From the NCBI GenBank assembly GCA_938016265.1, contig CALLWB010000140.1:1-37954 (forward strand): DNA of 37,954 nucleotides, given 5' to 3'. This DNA comes from an uncultured Saprospiraceae bacterium (GTDB lineage: Bacteria > Bacteroidota > Bacteroidia > Chitinophagales > Saprospiraceae). Position numbers and translations under genes: made by a program. This document shows positions 14,803 through 24,358 of the stretch, piece by piece (position 1 is the first letter of the stretch; each line of letters opens with the position of its first letter). The notes beneath the pieces were generated by a model, which saw nothing but the letters and a program-made list of their open reading frames with translations, had not been told where the DNA came from and searched no databases.

Positions 14803-15324
14803 ATGCAAATTCTAAAAACCCATTATCACCAGGATATAAAAAACCTCGAAAACAAATCCATCTTCACAAGGCTAGCTACTAGAAGCATCGCCATGCAAGG
14901 AGAAACCATCCTGCTCCTTTATACAGAAAGATATGAAGACTTCAGCCTTCCAGGCGGCGGTCTAGATGGAGACGAAGATAAAATCGAAGGGATGAAGCGA
15001 GAGCTCAACGAAGAAACAGGAGCACTTAATATTAAAAACATAAAGCCCTTTGGCGCTTACGAAGAATACCGTCCCTGGTACAAACCAGACTACGACATCC
15101 AGCACATGATCTCCTATTGCTACACCTGCGAGATCAACAAAGAACTAGGCCCCTCAAAAATGGAAGCCTACGAAACCAAAAACGGCATGAGCGCCAAATG
15201 GGTAAATATCCACGAAGCCATAAACCACAACAAACAAACCATGGCCAACAGCCAGAAAAAAGGCATGTCCATCGAACGAGAAACGTTCCTATTAAAGCTA
15301 ATCGCTGAAAATTTAAGTATATAA
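14803..15324 (+). CDS. NUDIX hydrolase
   Basis: A 173-residue cytoplasmic protein. The full Nudix box is present at residues 52-74: G-x5-E-x7-REL-x-EE-x-G, seen as GGLDGDEDKIEGMKRELNEE followed by TGA. The glutamates of REL-x-EE bind the divalent metal that cleaves nucleoside diphosphates linked to another group. The substrate cannot be told from the sequence; ADP-ribose, NADH or a damaged nucleotide are all possible. It is followed after 28 bp by the FG-GAP protein gene. The gap has only a tiny CCCC-AAA-GGGG hairpin, so the two could share a transcript without being functionally related. Confidence 0.9.
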   Translation: MQILKTHYHQDIKNLENKSIFTRLATRSIAMQGETILLLYTERYEDFSLPGGGLDGDEDKIEGMKRELNEETGALNIKNIKPFGAYEEYRPWYKPDYDIQHMISYCYTCEINKELGPSKMEAYETKNGMSAKWVNIHEAINHNKQTMANSQKKGMSIERETFLLKLIAENLSI

Positions 15325-15352
15325 ACCCCAAAGGGGGGAAACATCCAAAATA

Positions 15353-16798
15353 ATGAAAACTGTTTTTTTGTGTTTAACGCTCTTTTTTATTTGCACGTAT
15401 AATGCAGTAGGTCAGGGCATTCAATTTGAAGAAGTTGTATTTACACCATTTGTTTGGGTACAACAAGGATATGTTGACTTTGCTGACATTGACAACGATA
15501 ACGATCTGGATTGCATTATCTCTGGGTATAATAATTTCGGCTTAAAAGCAGAACTATATCGTAACAATGGTAGTGGGATTTTTACAATAATTTCGTCCAC
15601 TCCTTTTGATGAGGTTACCTTAGGAACTGCTAATTTTGTTGACATTGATAATGATTCGGATCTTGATCTCTTTATTTCTGGTTTGTCCGATTCTGGGCAA
15701 GTTGCGAAATTGTATAAAAATGATGGCCAGGGAAATTATTCAATTTTTAGTGGTCTGACTCCTGCTTCAACACAGACAGGGGCAATTGAATTTAGCGATA
15801 TAGATAATGACAATGATCAGGATGTTTTAGTCACGGGGTATAATTCAACTGGAAATCTTGCAAAATTATACACCAATGATGGGAATGGCAATTTTACAGA
15901 AGTTTTAAATACCCCGTTTACCCCCGTTTCTAGCTCCACTGTTGCTTTTGCCGATATTGACAATGATAATGATCAGGATGTTCTAATCGCTGGATTAACA
16001 AGTAATCCAGGGCTTCCTCCTGGTATCTCGGAATTGTACAAAAATGATGGGTTTGGAAACTTCACGCTAGCACCAGGGACTCCCTTTGATGGAGTTACAG
16101 TTGGTGATCTTGCGTTTGCGGACATAGATAATGACAATGATCAAGATGTCATAATTACTGGCTACAGTTATACCAGTAATAAAGGTGAATCCAGACTTTA
16201 TACCAATGATGGTTTTGGAAATTTCACCTTATCCACCAACAATTCTTTTGTACCTGTTCAAAGCAGTGATATTGAATTTGCTGATGTAGACAACGACAAC
16301 GATCAGGATGTTTTGATTACCGGACTTAATGATTCGCTTGCTGTTTCAAAACTATATGAAAACGATGGTATGGGTAACTTCTCAGAAGTACAAGGCACCC
16401 CATTTCAAGGAGTTTCCTATGCTCCTTCTATCACCTTTGGTGATGTAAACAATGACAACAAACCGGATGTACTAATTACAGGAAGAAACAATGCGGGAGA
16501 ACCATTTTCAAAATTGTATAAAAATAGCTCAACACCCCCGGTCTCCAACGAAAATCATTACGAAGCATTCATTTCTGTATTTCCTAACCCAACAAAAGGG
16601 AGAATTTCAATTCAATCAGACACTCCTAATTTGATCACACAAATCAAATTGTCAGACGCCTTCGGGAAAAGCTACAACTTACCATTTACCACAAATAGCA
16701 ACGAAATTTTGTTGGATCTAAATATTGCTTCCGGCATCTATTTCATTGAGATTAGCACAAAAGACAAGAAAGAAACGGTTAAGGTCATTAAGTTCTAG
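15353..16798 (+). CDS. Secreted FG-GAP/VCBS repeat protein with type IX sorting domain
   Basis: A 481-residue exported protein. After the signal peptide (ending YNAVGQG) come about seven repeats of some 55-60 residues, each with the calcium-loop core FADIDNDNDQDVLITG followed by KLYxNDGxGNFT. These form a beta-propeller as in FG-GAP/VCBS proteins and integrin heads. The last 75 residues are a type A type IX secretion sorting domain: VFPNPTKGRISIQSD, DAFGKSY, and GIYFIEISTKDKKETVKVIK. The protein should therefore cross the outer membrane through the type IX system and be attached to the cell surface. Ligand binding or adhesion is inferred. Confidence 0.9.
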   Translation: MKTVFLCLTLFFICTYNAVGQGIQFEEVVFTPFVWVQQGYVDFADIDNDNDLDCIISGYNNFGLKAELYRNNGSGIFTIISSTPFDEVTLGTANFVDIDNDSDLDLFISGLSDSGQVAKLYKNDGQGNYSIFSGLTPASTQTGAIEFSDIDNDNDQDVLVTGYNSTGNLAKLYTNDGNGNFTEVLNTPFTPVSSSTVAFADIDNDNDQDVLIAGLTSNPGLPPGISELYKNDGFGNFTLAPGTPFDGVTVGDLAFADIDNDNDQDVIITGYSYTSNKGESRLYTNDGFGNFTLSTNNSFVPVQSSDIEFADVDNDNDQDVLITGLNDSLAVSKLYENDGMGNFSEVQGTPFQGVSYAPSITFGDVNNDNKPDVLITGRNNAGEPFSKLYKNSSTPPVSNENHYEAFISVFPNPTKGRISIQSDTPNLITQIKLSDAFGKSYNLPFTTNSNEILLDLNIASGIYFIEISTKDKKETVKVIKF

Positions 16799-17323
16799 TT
16801 AAACTTTTGGAACCACCGAATTTCCCTAAGGAACTACCACCAACCCAGAAGGGTAAAATCTCAACATGAAATATTCTTGACCTTACGATACAGCGTTTTC
16901 ATCAAATCGCTGCATATAGTAATCCAAATCAATCTGGCTAATCCACCTGATAACACTTATTCGGTAGACGGATGGCAACTACAATTGTTTTGAGCAATAA
17001 GGCAGTTTTTGGGGATACAAATTTGGAGTTATCCTTTCACTCCCCCTTGTTTTTAGCGTGTTGTCGCTTTTCGTAGGGATGTACGTTTTTGTCTACAGTA
17101 AAAGATGCGCTTCTCTTTTTTTTGTATATCGATAGTTGGGATGCTTCTTAAAGTCGATAAAAATATTGAGAAATAAGCAGTTTTAGCTTTATAATGACCT
17201 ATTAGCAACCTTATTTATGAGTATAATTTTACTTGAACAAACAACGATAGACCGCTAGTTTTGACTAAGCTTAAAAAAACAAAGAATAAAGACATTAAAA
17301 TGTATCAAAAAAACTATAACAAT
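16799..17323. other. 525-bp gap before the DUF4832 gene
   Basis: No gene, repeat or clear terminator was found. The last 60 bp contain in-frame TTG (17261) and ATG (17300) codons that could serve as earlier starts of the next gene. Confidence 0.4.
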
Positions 17324-20300
17324 ATGAAAAACTACTTGGTACTGTTATTTTTATCCCTTGGGATTTTCGCCAATGCACAATCCTGGGACACGTTAACCTA
17401 TAACCCCAATCAACCCGGTTTAGAACTAAATCCGCTCAAAGGATTTGCCACCATGTGGGACACAGAAAACAATTTCCCGCACAGTATTCAAGGCAAGTTA
17501 TTCGGACTGAATGCGCTAATGATAGACATAGACAGCTTTGATTGGACACCAATTGATGACTTTATTGCCCAAGAAGCCAGTGAAGGAAATCACGCTTATC
17601 TCCAAGTAAATATCGACGGCGCAGATGGGAATTTTTACATGCCTGATTTTCTAATGAATCAGGTGGATACCCTTCATTATTTTCATGATAATGGTGCCAA
17701 TGGAGTATGCCCGGACTGGAATGACCCTGAACTAATTGCCGCAATGCTAAACTTTATTAATGCATTTGGTGAGAAATACAACAACGATTCAAAAATTTTC
17801 ATGGTGCATTTAGGCCTGTACGGAATGTGGGGAGAATGGCATATCGGGGATACTGGATTAGTTAGACCTGATTTTAAAATGAATGAAGCCAATAAGGCAT
17901 CAATAGCAAATGCCTTTAAAACGTCCTTCGATAAAACACTTCTTTTAGCTCGGTATCCCGAGAATATGCCGGATCCAGAAATTTATGGCTATAGTGATGG
18001 CCTTTTCTTTGGTGAATCAATTTCTGATACAGAGATAGGATATTTTCACAACACCTTAAAATTCAATAAAGCGGATTTAAATTGGAAGCAATTACCTATC
18101 GGTGGAGAAATAACCCCTGCGCTACAACCCATCATTTTTGATGTGTTACCGAATACAGTAGGACAAGATGTATACGAAAGTCTGGAGGCCATTCGTCCCA
18201 CCTGGTTGTTCTGTCATCATATGCTTACCGCTGCAGTTGCGGGTAGCCAAGAGTGGAACAATGGGCTGGAAGTACAGAAAAAAATGGGCTACACTTTTTC
18301 CATTGACAAATACCACGTTTCTGCAGAAAATGGAAATCCAGCGATCGAAGTGAATGTTCTAAACAAAGGACTAACCCCAATGTATGCCAATTGGGACGTC
18401 GAAGTTGGAGCAATCAACGCCAGCGGCCAATTTAAATCACTGGGGATCACTAAATGGGACATAAACGTGATTCAACCGGAGGTCGATAATAATTACCGAT
18501 CGTTTATCTCGGACTCGACCTTAGTAGATGGCACGTATAATATTCTGCTTAGAATAAAGAACCCACTTGAGCCCCTGTCCGCTGATGCAAATCCAGTGCG
18601 ATTTGCTAACACGACTCAGGATCAACACCTCCCAGGGTGGATTACTCTGGGAACCGCCACTCTTTCCGCAGGAAATGTAGGAACATTCCCGGAAGAGGTC
18701 ACCAATTTAACCCTAACACCATCATTTGCAACAATGAGAATTGCAGAATCCCTTCAATTGCAAGCTACAATTGCTCCTTCAACCGCTACAAATACGGATA
18801 TTACCTGGGTATCTGACCATCCTACAAACGTCTCTGTTGATGCCAATGGATTGGTTAACATAAAAGGTGCCGTTCAGGACACCGTCATTATTTCTGCGTA
18901 CACCCAGGATGGCGGTTTTGTAAAAGAATGCAAAATAGTAGTTGAACAAGGATTTCTAATACCTGCCTTAATCGAAGCGGAAGATTACGTGGATATGTCT
19001 GGGATCGTAAACGAAATGTGCCCGGATATTGGAGGAGGATTCAGTTTAGGGTACATGGACACAAATGACTGGATGGAATACACAATAATTGTTGATTCCG
19101 CTGCAGATTTTACCCTGGATATAAGAGCCGTTAGCCCCTACGGAATAAGAGAGATTTGTGTAGTAGATGAAATGGGAGTTACCTTGGCAATTATTCCAAT
19201 ACCAAATACCAGCCCGATTGATAATAGTTGGGAGGATTATGAAACGATTACTTCAGATCCTATTTCCTTGCCAGTGGGCACGTATAACTTAAAGTTGAAG
19301 ATATGTAATGGAGGATTCAATCTAAATTGGGTGGAGTATAAATACTACGTGCCGCCGGTACCATTGACCTTCTGTAGTACAGCAGACAAACCTCAAATTG
19401 ACGGTGTTGCCGATTGTTTTTGGGAGAATATCCCTGCGAAACAAATCGACAATCCCTTGTTTGGAACAGTTACTTCAACTACGGACAACAGTGGTTCCTT
19501 CAAAACATTTTGGGATGCAGAAGCCTTGTACCTCTTTGTGACTATAATGGATGATATTCTGATCAATGACACTCCGGGCGTCACCCCGTGGAATAATGAC
19601 GGTCTCGAGCTGTTCATTGACGGGGATAATTCAAAAGGAACTTCTTATGATGCGAATGATCACCAACTAATTTTGAATGTTAGTGATGCTACCGTATTCC
19701 ATCAATCCACTGGCCAGCAAAATCCGACAGGCGTAAGTTTCACAGAAGGGACAATTGCAGGAGGGTATACGATGGAGATAAAAATTGATTGGACATTTAT
19801 TGGAGTTAGTGCTACCCCAGAAGCAGCCATCGGATTTGACTTGCACGTCAATGATGATGACGACGGCGGTGGGGGAGATTCAAAACTAACCTTTACTAAA
19901 TTAACAAGTGGAGATTCTTACAATAATCCATCCTTACATTCCACCGTTTTCTTGTCATCCGGTGCATGTTTGGAAGGAAATTGTTGCCTTGATTTGAATA
20001 TCGCTGCTTTCTTGGAAGGCGCTTACGATGATACTGCCGGCCAAATGACCAATGAACTGCACACCCCCCATCAATTATTACCAGGCATGTCCAACAATAC
20101 CATCGACAATGGCCAACCCTACATCCAGGCTCCCTGGAATTATGCGGGTACAGAAGGCTTAGACTGGACCGCTGCCGACTATCCGGTAGACGCAGTAGAT
20201 TGGGTGTTGGTTTCCTTACGGGCGAATATTACCAAAGAAAGTCAGGTGTATCAAGCGGCAGGTATCCTACACACAGACGGGACGATTAGTTTTCCAGAGG

Positions 20301-20686
20301 GCTGCCCATTGGCTTCTTTACCTGATCCGGCGTACTATGTGGTAGTAGCGCACCGAAACCATATCGCGGCAATGACACCTGCTGCTGTAGTGATTGCAAA
20401 CCGACAATTAGCCTGGGATTTTAGAATACAAGACAGTTATGCTGGTATTGCGCTAGGGCAATATCAATTGTCTCCTGGTACTTGGGGGCTGTATTCTGGC
20501 GATGGTGATCAGGGCGATGCAATTGGCTATGACATCAATGGCATTGATAAAACGTTGTGGGCCACAGAAAATGGCATTTCCCTCAACTATTTCGGCTCTG
20601 ATTTCAATTTGGATGGAGACATCAATGCTGCGGACAAATTGGTCTGGGAGAAAAATAATGGGGTGTTTAGCTTAGTGCCCAAATAA
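17324..20686 (+). CDS. Secreted multidomain DUF4832 (glycoside-hydrolase-like) protein with BIG2, CBM6 and CBM9
   Basis: The ATG at 17324 gives a canonical signal peptide (MKNYLVLLFLSLGIFANAQS); ATG 17300 and TTG 17261 are in-frame alternatives. Residues about 25-440 match the DUF4832/DUF4874 type, a TIM-barrel fold related to glycoside hydrolases. It opens GLELNPLKGFATMWD, and HLGLYGMWGEWHIG carries the conserved G-x-WGEWH motif whose Glu is a catalytic candidate. Next come a BIG2 Ig-like domain (about 455-540), a CBM6-like domain (about 544-675, IEAEDYVDM to FNLNWVEYK) and a CBM9-like domain (about 683-880, PQIDGVADCFWENIPA). A C-terminal module ends with DFNLDGDINAADKLVWEKNN, a calcium-loop-like end typical of Saprospiria exoproteins. 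A role in polysaccharide breakdown is inferred; the substrate is unknown. Confidence 0.8.
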   Translation: MKNYLVLLFLSLGIFANAQSWDTLTYNPNQPGLELNPLKGFATMWDTENNFPHSIQGKLFGLNALMIDIDSFDWTPIDDFIAQEASEGNHAYLQVNIDGADGNFYMPDFLMNQVDTLHYFHDNGANGVCPDWNDPELIAAMLNFINAFGEKYNNDSKIFMVHLGLYGMWGEWHIGDTGLVRPDFKMNEANKASIANAFKTSFDKTLLLARYPENMPDPEIYGYSDGLFFGESISDTEIGYFHNTLKFNKADLNWKQLPIGGEITPALQPIIFDVLPNTVGQDVYESLEAIRPTWLFCHHMLTAAVAGSQEWNNGLEVQKKMGYTFSIDKYHVSAENGNPAIEVNVLNKGLTPMYANWDVEVGAINASGQFKSLGITKWDINVIQPEVDNNYRSFISDSTLVDGTYNILLRIKNPLEPLSADANPVRFANTTQDQHLPGWITLGTATLSAGNVGTFPEEVTNLTLTPSFATMRIAESLQLQATIAPSTATNTDITWVSDHPTNVSVDANGLVNIKGAVQDTVIISAYTQDGGFVKECKIVVEQGFLIPALIEAEDYVDMSGIVNEMCPDIGGGFSLGYMDTNDWMEYTIIVDSAADFTLDIRAVSPYGIREICVVDEMGVTLAIIPIPNTSPIDNSWEDYETITSDPISLPVGTYNLKLKICNGGFNLNWVEYKYYVPPVPLTFCSTADKPQIDGVADCFWENIPAKQIDNPLFGTVTSTTDNSGSFKTFWDAEALYLFVTIMDDILINDTPGVTPWNNDGLELFIDGDNSKGTSYDANDHQLILNVSDATVFHQSTGQQNPTGVSFTEGTIAGGYTMEIKIDWTFIGVSATPEAAIGFDLHVNDDDDGGGGDSKLTFTKLTSGDSYNNPSLHSTVFLSSGACLEGNCCLDLNIAAFLEGAYDDTAGQMTNELHTPHQLLPGMSNNTIDNGQPYIQAPWNYAGTEGLDWTAADYPVDAVDWVLVSLRANITKESQVYQAAGILHTDGTISFPEGCPLASLPDPAYYVVVAHRNHIAAMTPAAVVIANRQLAWDFRIQDSYAGIALGQYQLSPGTWGLYSGDGDQGDAIGYDINGIDKTLWATENGISLNYFGSDFNLDGDINAADKLVWEKNNGVFSLVPK

Positions 20687-20708
20687 CTCGAGTTAGATTC
20701 TTGATCAT

Positions 20709-20749
20709 AAAAGTGTTCATGGATGCCTTCCATGAACACTTTTTTTTTG
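20709..20749 (+). terminator. Strong intrinsic terminator
   Basis: A perfect 15-bp stem (AAAAGTGTTCATGGA at 20709-20723 with its complement at 20729-20743), a 5-base loop and a run of T to 20748. It lies 23 bp after the DUF4832 gene. Confidence 0.9.
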
Positions 20750-20925
20750 CAAAACAATAGTCGGTTATTTGGTTGTTAGGTGATTGAATTGGCCTTTCAT
20801 TGGCAAGACAAAAGAAGGATTTTTATGGCAAGTATTAATGGAACTACTATTAGATTTTTATTGTTGTTTAAGTTGCTTGGGGATAAAATCTGTCTCCATA
20901 GGAAGGACAAATAAAAACACAAAAA

Positions 20926-21651
20926 ATGAAAAAAACAATAGTTGGAATCTTAGCAATGATGATTTGCACATTATCATTTGGACAATCTTTTGAAGGAAAA
21001 TTGACGTATAAAGTTGAATTTGATATTAAACCTCAAAAAATTGAAAACTTCGAGAAACTAGTGATTGAAAAAATGAAAGAAGAAGGAGCATACTTCGATC
21101 GTGTTACAATAACCCTCAAAGGAGGAGATTACATAAAAGAAGATAATTCGACTACAGAAAAAAGAATCATTTATAAATCGGACGTAAACAAAATATACAA
21201 TTTTCAAAATGATTTTGATCATGTAATGATTACGGATGCTAACAAACGTAATGCACTAGATCTCCAATTTAAAGAACCAAAAATAGAGGAAATAGATTCT
21301 TTAAAAGTTATTAATGGCCATGATTGTAGACTGGTTAAACTATCCTGGGACAAGCTTGGAGAGGAATACTATTATTACAATGCAGAAGTTGCTAAATTGG
21401 ATGCAGAATTATTCAAGGAGCACAACTATGAATATTTTAATACTGTTGTCGGCATAACAAACTCGTATCCACTAGAAATTGTTAAAACACTAAGTAATTT
21501 CGTTTCATTAAAAATGACGTTGGTGTCTGTTTCAGAAGAAAAAATTGAGGACGCGCTTTTCGAACTTCCAAAATTCAAAAAGGCTAAAAAAGATTATGCG
21601 GAATTGATGCTAAGTATGACCGGTTGTGAGGTTATGAAAATTAAAAAATAA
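20926..21651 (+). CDS. Secreted GLPGLI/DUF4412-like protein
   Basis: A 241-residue exported protein (signal peptide MKKTIVGILAMMICTLSFGQ). The mature part starts SFEGKLTYKVEFDIKP, the usual opening of the GLPGLI/DUF4412 type of small Bacteroidota exoproteins, with YKSDVNKIYNFQN and later INGHDCRLVKLSW. These proteins are beta-rich, probably periplasmic, and have no known reaction. A charged C-terminal stretch (FKKAKKDYAEL) is followed by MLSMTGCEVMKIKK. The gene is alone, with a strong terminator upstream and a two-way terminator downstream. Confidence 0.65.
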   Translation: MKKTIVGILAMMICTLSFGQSFEGKLTYKVEFDIKPQKIENFEKLVIEKMKEEGAYFDRVTITLKGGDYIKEDNSTTEKRIIYKSDVNKIYNFQNDFDHVMITDANKRNALDLQFKEPKIEEIDSLKVINGHDCRLVKLSWDKLGEEYYYYNAEVAKLDAELFKEHNYEYFNTVVGITNSYPLEIVKTLSNFVSLKMTLVSVSEEKIEDALFELPKFKKAKKDYAELMLSMTGCEVMKIKK

Positions 21652-21788
21652 GGCCAACGCGTTATAAAATGCATTAAAATAGATCAATATTTCCAGGGTT
21701 TCTCCTAGGAATGTCTTCCCATTCATTTTGAAAGGTTAGCGATGAGTCCGCTTACTGGATTGGATGTTTTTGGATAGAATTTAGAAAA

Positions 21789-21816
21789 GAGAAAATGCCC
21801 TGTTGAGCATTTTCTC
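21789..21816. terminator. Probable two-way terminator between convergent genes
   Basis: GAGAAAATGC (21789-21798) pairs perfectly with GCATTTTCTC (21807-21816) around an 8-base loop. A and T tracts inside the arms suit termination from either side. It lies between the gene ending at 21651 and the minus-strand gene ending at 21858. Confidence 0.65.
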
Positions 21817-21857
21817 CTTCAGATTTTCATTTACCAATTTCCCTTACCATAATCTCC

Positions 21858-23051
21858 TCAATTTTGACAAATAACAGTGGTCCCAACATTCTCAAAACTG
21901 AGATTACTAGTGGTTAGTGTATTGGGAGCGCCATTGGAAATATACTGGTGGATCGCACAATCGGGAATATCTTTAAACAAAACATCATGAACATTTAAAA
22001 CTGTACCGTACCAAGTTTCAATCGCGCCTAATTGTGCTGAATTGCTTGCGTTTTCTATCCTCGCAAACCCTATTTCATTTAAGGTGGAGGGCGTGTCCAG
22101 ATAAATGCCTCTCCAGGCACGTAAGGTGTTGTCTAAAGAAGTAAAGACAATAGGATCTGCCGCAGTACCAACAGCGATCAAACTAGGTTTAGGACCAGAG
22201 GCGCCTTCATTGATATGCAGCCTTGAATCTTGACCAAATTTTAGTACTGCTCCTGGCATGATGGTTAACGTTCCTCCTGGGATTACTTGCAAACCGGCAG
22301 GCAAATGATAGTCTACATCAAGTTTAGACCAGTTATGAACGCCGGTGATTTGATCGGCCCCCACAAGGATAGCGTCCAGGTCATTGCCGGTGTAGCTTCC
22401 TCCAGAAATTGCGGAGGGATAAGCACCTTCCACAAGCATAGGAGCTGCGCAAGAGGTGATGGTATTGTTGGTTAATGTAAAATCGCCTTCACCATAACTT
22501 GCATTAAAACCATAAGTCGAGCTATTGGTAAGGGTGGTGTTGTTCATGTTTAACTGTGTGTCAGAATACGCGATTACCGCTCCTTGATCTCCGTTGCTAT
22601 TAAAAGAGCCGCCTCCTGCATATTCAATTTTAGCATGTTCAATCGTATTTTTAGGATCATTACTCTGAATGAAAACTCCTCGCCACGAACCCCGTATCTT
22701 GTCCTCCCCGGTAAAAACGACCTGGTCTTGTGCCGTTCCTAAGAGTTGTATAGAACCTGATTGACTTACTTTTATTCCCGCATCACCCCCAAATTGGATG
22801 GTAACACCAGGGTTTACCATAAAATCCCCATCTACCAGATAGACACAATCAATAATGTAATCTATTCCAGTATTCCTATCTTCTAAAGTAAAGGTCTCTC
22901 CATCATTTACCCTTGTCGAACAGTCAATTACTAAAGGGGGCAATTCCGGCTCGACTGGCGGCTCCTCTTCTTTGGTACAACTACTTAGTACGACTATAAA
23001 TAATAATAAGAGGAATGCTGGTTGTAGAAAAATAAATTTAACTGTTTTCAT
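21858..23051 (-). CDS. Surface lipoprotein with parallel beta-helix repeats
   Basis: The Met at 23051 (MKTVKFIFLQ) is chosen because it gives a proper lipoprotein signal with lipobox VLSSC; the longer frame only adds residues before the signal. The mature protein (about 370 residues) begins with a Glu/Pro-rich linker and is then a right-handed beta-helix: repeated short strands such as VTIQFGGDAGIKVSQSG, SWRGVFIQSND and GAVIAYSDTQLNMNNTTLTN. The rung pattern repeats in the second half (LTIMPGAVLKFGQDSRL, AWRGIYLDTPS), suggesting an internal duplication. Such folds bind or cut polysaccharides, but no catalytic residues can be named. It sits on the minus strand, opposite to its neighbours. Confidence 0.8.
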   Translation of the reverse strand: MKTVKFIFLQPAFLLLLFIVVLSSCTKEEEPPVEPELPPLVIDCSTRVNDGETFTLEDRNTGIDYIIDCVYLVDGDFMVNPGVTIQFGGDAGIKVSQSGSIQLLGTAQDQVVFTGEDKIRGSWRGVFIQSNDPKNTIEHAKIEYAGGGSFNSNGDQGAVIAYSDTQLNMNNTTLTNSSTYGFNASYGEGDFTLTNNTITSCAAPMLVEGAYPSAISGGSYTGNDLDAILVGADQITGVHNWSKLDVDYHLPAGLQVIPGGTLTIMPGAVLKFGQDSRLHINEGASGPKPSLIAVGTAADPIVFTSLDNTLRAWRGIYLDTPSTLNEIGFARIENASNSAQLGAIETWYGTVLNVHDVLFKDIPDCAIHQYISNGAPNTLTTSNLSFENVGTTVICQN

Positions 23052-23608
23052 TGTTGTTTCGGTTTTTAATTTTAACAAAAGGAATTCAAATTGATACTCC
23101 ATTTTTTCTCATCTACTATTGATTATCAGTCAAATATCAAGACAATTTCCCTATTTGCAAGTGCACAATTGGTGGATGGCAAAATTGAATTGATCTATGG
23201 TGCGCTCAAATGAGCAAATGGATTGCCTGTTAATATTGTATACCGATAAAGGCTGCATATCAACTTAGTATTTTGTTCCGAACTATTTTGCAATTGCATC
23301 TTTCTCTATGAAGCAATCGGTATTGTTAATAGCAAATAGATGGTTTGCCGTCGACTTAAAAAACAACCGATCGAACGACCGTTATTATGCTGTTTGACCG
23401 GAGCGACTGGGCCACCTTCTGGTTTATAATAAAAAGTCCCCAATAAATGTTCTTTAAAAAAAATGTCACTTACAAATCATATACAAGCTGCGCTAAATAG
23501 TTGCAAACCTACCATTGGTTAATCAAAAACATACTTTCACTAAGTCATTACCCACACTATGCAGAGGAAGTATTAATTTGTACCTTTCAATCCTAAATAT
23601 GCGAAGGT
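23052..23608. other. 557-bp divergent intergenic region with a REP-like repeat
   Basis: It separates the minus-strand lipoprotein gene from the plus-strand regulator operon and should contain promoters for both; none stands out. REP-like copy 4 lies at 23391-23430. No gene is supported. Confidence 0.5.
23391..23430. repeat. REP-like dispersed repeat, copy 4
   Basis: Same length and frame as 3602-3641, with 32 of 40 identical bases: TGTTTGA head, GCGACTGGGCC core, GGTTTATAAT tail. Confidence 0.6.
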
Positions 23609-24358
23609 ATGATAAGAGCAATATTGGTAGATGACGAACAAGAATGCCTCCATTCATTGGCCCATGATCTGCGCACTTATTGTCCAGAGGTAGAAATCGT
23701 AGACATCTGCAAAGGAGGGAAGAATGGAATCAAATCCATCCATAAACATAAGCCAGATATGCTGTTTTTGGATATAGATATGCCGATCATCAGTGGCTTC
23801 GATTTGTTGGAAATGGTCGGGGATATCAATTTTTCAGTGGTATTCACAACAGCCTATGACAAATATGCACTTAAAGCATTCAAGATTAGTGCAACCGATT
23901 ATCTGCTCAAACCGATCGATAAGGAGGAGCTCAAAGCAGCCATCAAAAAAGTAGAAGCAAAGCAATCCATAAAATCACCCCACGATCAAGTGACATTTTT
24001 GCTCGATCAGTTGAAAGCCTTGGAAGAGGATAATGTTAAGAAAATAGCGCTGCCAACTTTCGAGGGCACAGAGTTTATCAACCTCAAGGATATCATTTAC
24101 TGTGAAGCAGATGGCGCCTATAGTTTCGTGCATTTTGTAGGGGGTGAAAAACTATACATCAGTAAAACACTACGATACCTGGAAGAAGCATTATGTGATT
24201 ATCACTTTTTCAGAGCACATAATTCTTATATTGTCAATATCGATTACATGCAAAAATACGTAAAAGCCGATGGAGGTTATTTACTTATGAATAACGGGAA
24301 ACAAGTCAAAGTATCGAGAAGTAAAAAAGAAAAATTGGTCAGTTTATTTGACAAATAA
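23609..24358 (+). CDS. LytTR-family response regulator
   Basis: A 249-residue regulator. The N-terminal receiver has the acidic pocket D8-D9, the phospho-acceptor D55 (LFLDIDMP), the FTTAYDKYAL switch region and the conserved Lys in YLLKPID. Residues about 140-249 form a LytTR DNA-binding domain (INLKDIIYCEADGAYSFVHF, then RAHNSYIVNIDYMQKYV and VKVSRSKKEKL), which usually binds paired direct repeats in promoters. A GAAGG run just before the ATG is one of the few Shine-Dalgarno-like sites in the window. Its end overlaps the sensor kinase gene by 11 bp, so both are made from one transcript and the kinase is its likely partner. Confidence 0.93.
   Translation: MIRAILVDDEQECLHSLAHDLRTYCPEVEIVDICKGGKNGIKSIHKHKPDMLFLDIDMPIISGFDLLEMVGDINFSVVFTTAYDKYALKAFKISATDYLLKPIDKEELKAAIKKVEAKQSIKSPHDQVTFLLDQLKALEEDNVKKIALPTFEGTEFINLKDIIYCEADGAYSFVHFVGGEKLYISKTLRYLEEALCDYHFFRAHNSYIVNIDYMQKYVKADGGYLLMNNGKQVKVSRSKKEKLVSLFDK

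Noticed and set aside
20784-20993. 69-codon plus-strand frame before the GLPGLI-like gene
   Set aside because: It runs into the start of the real gene in another frame and has no recognisable content.
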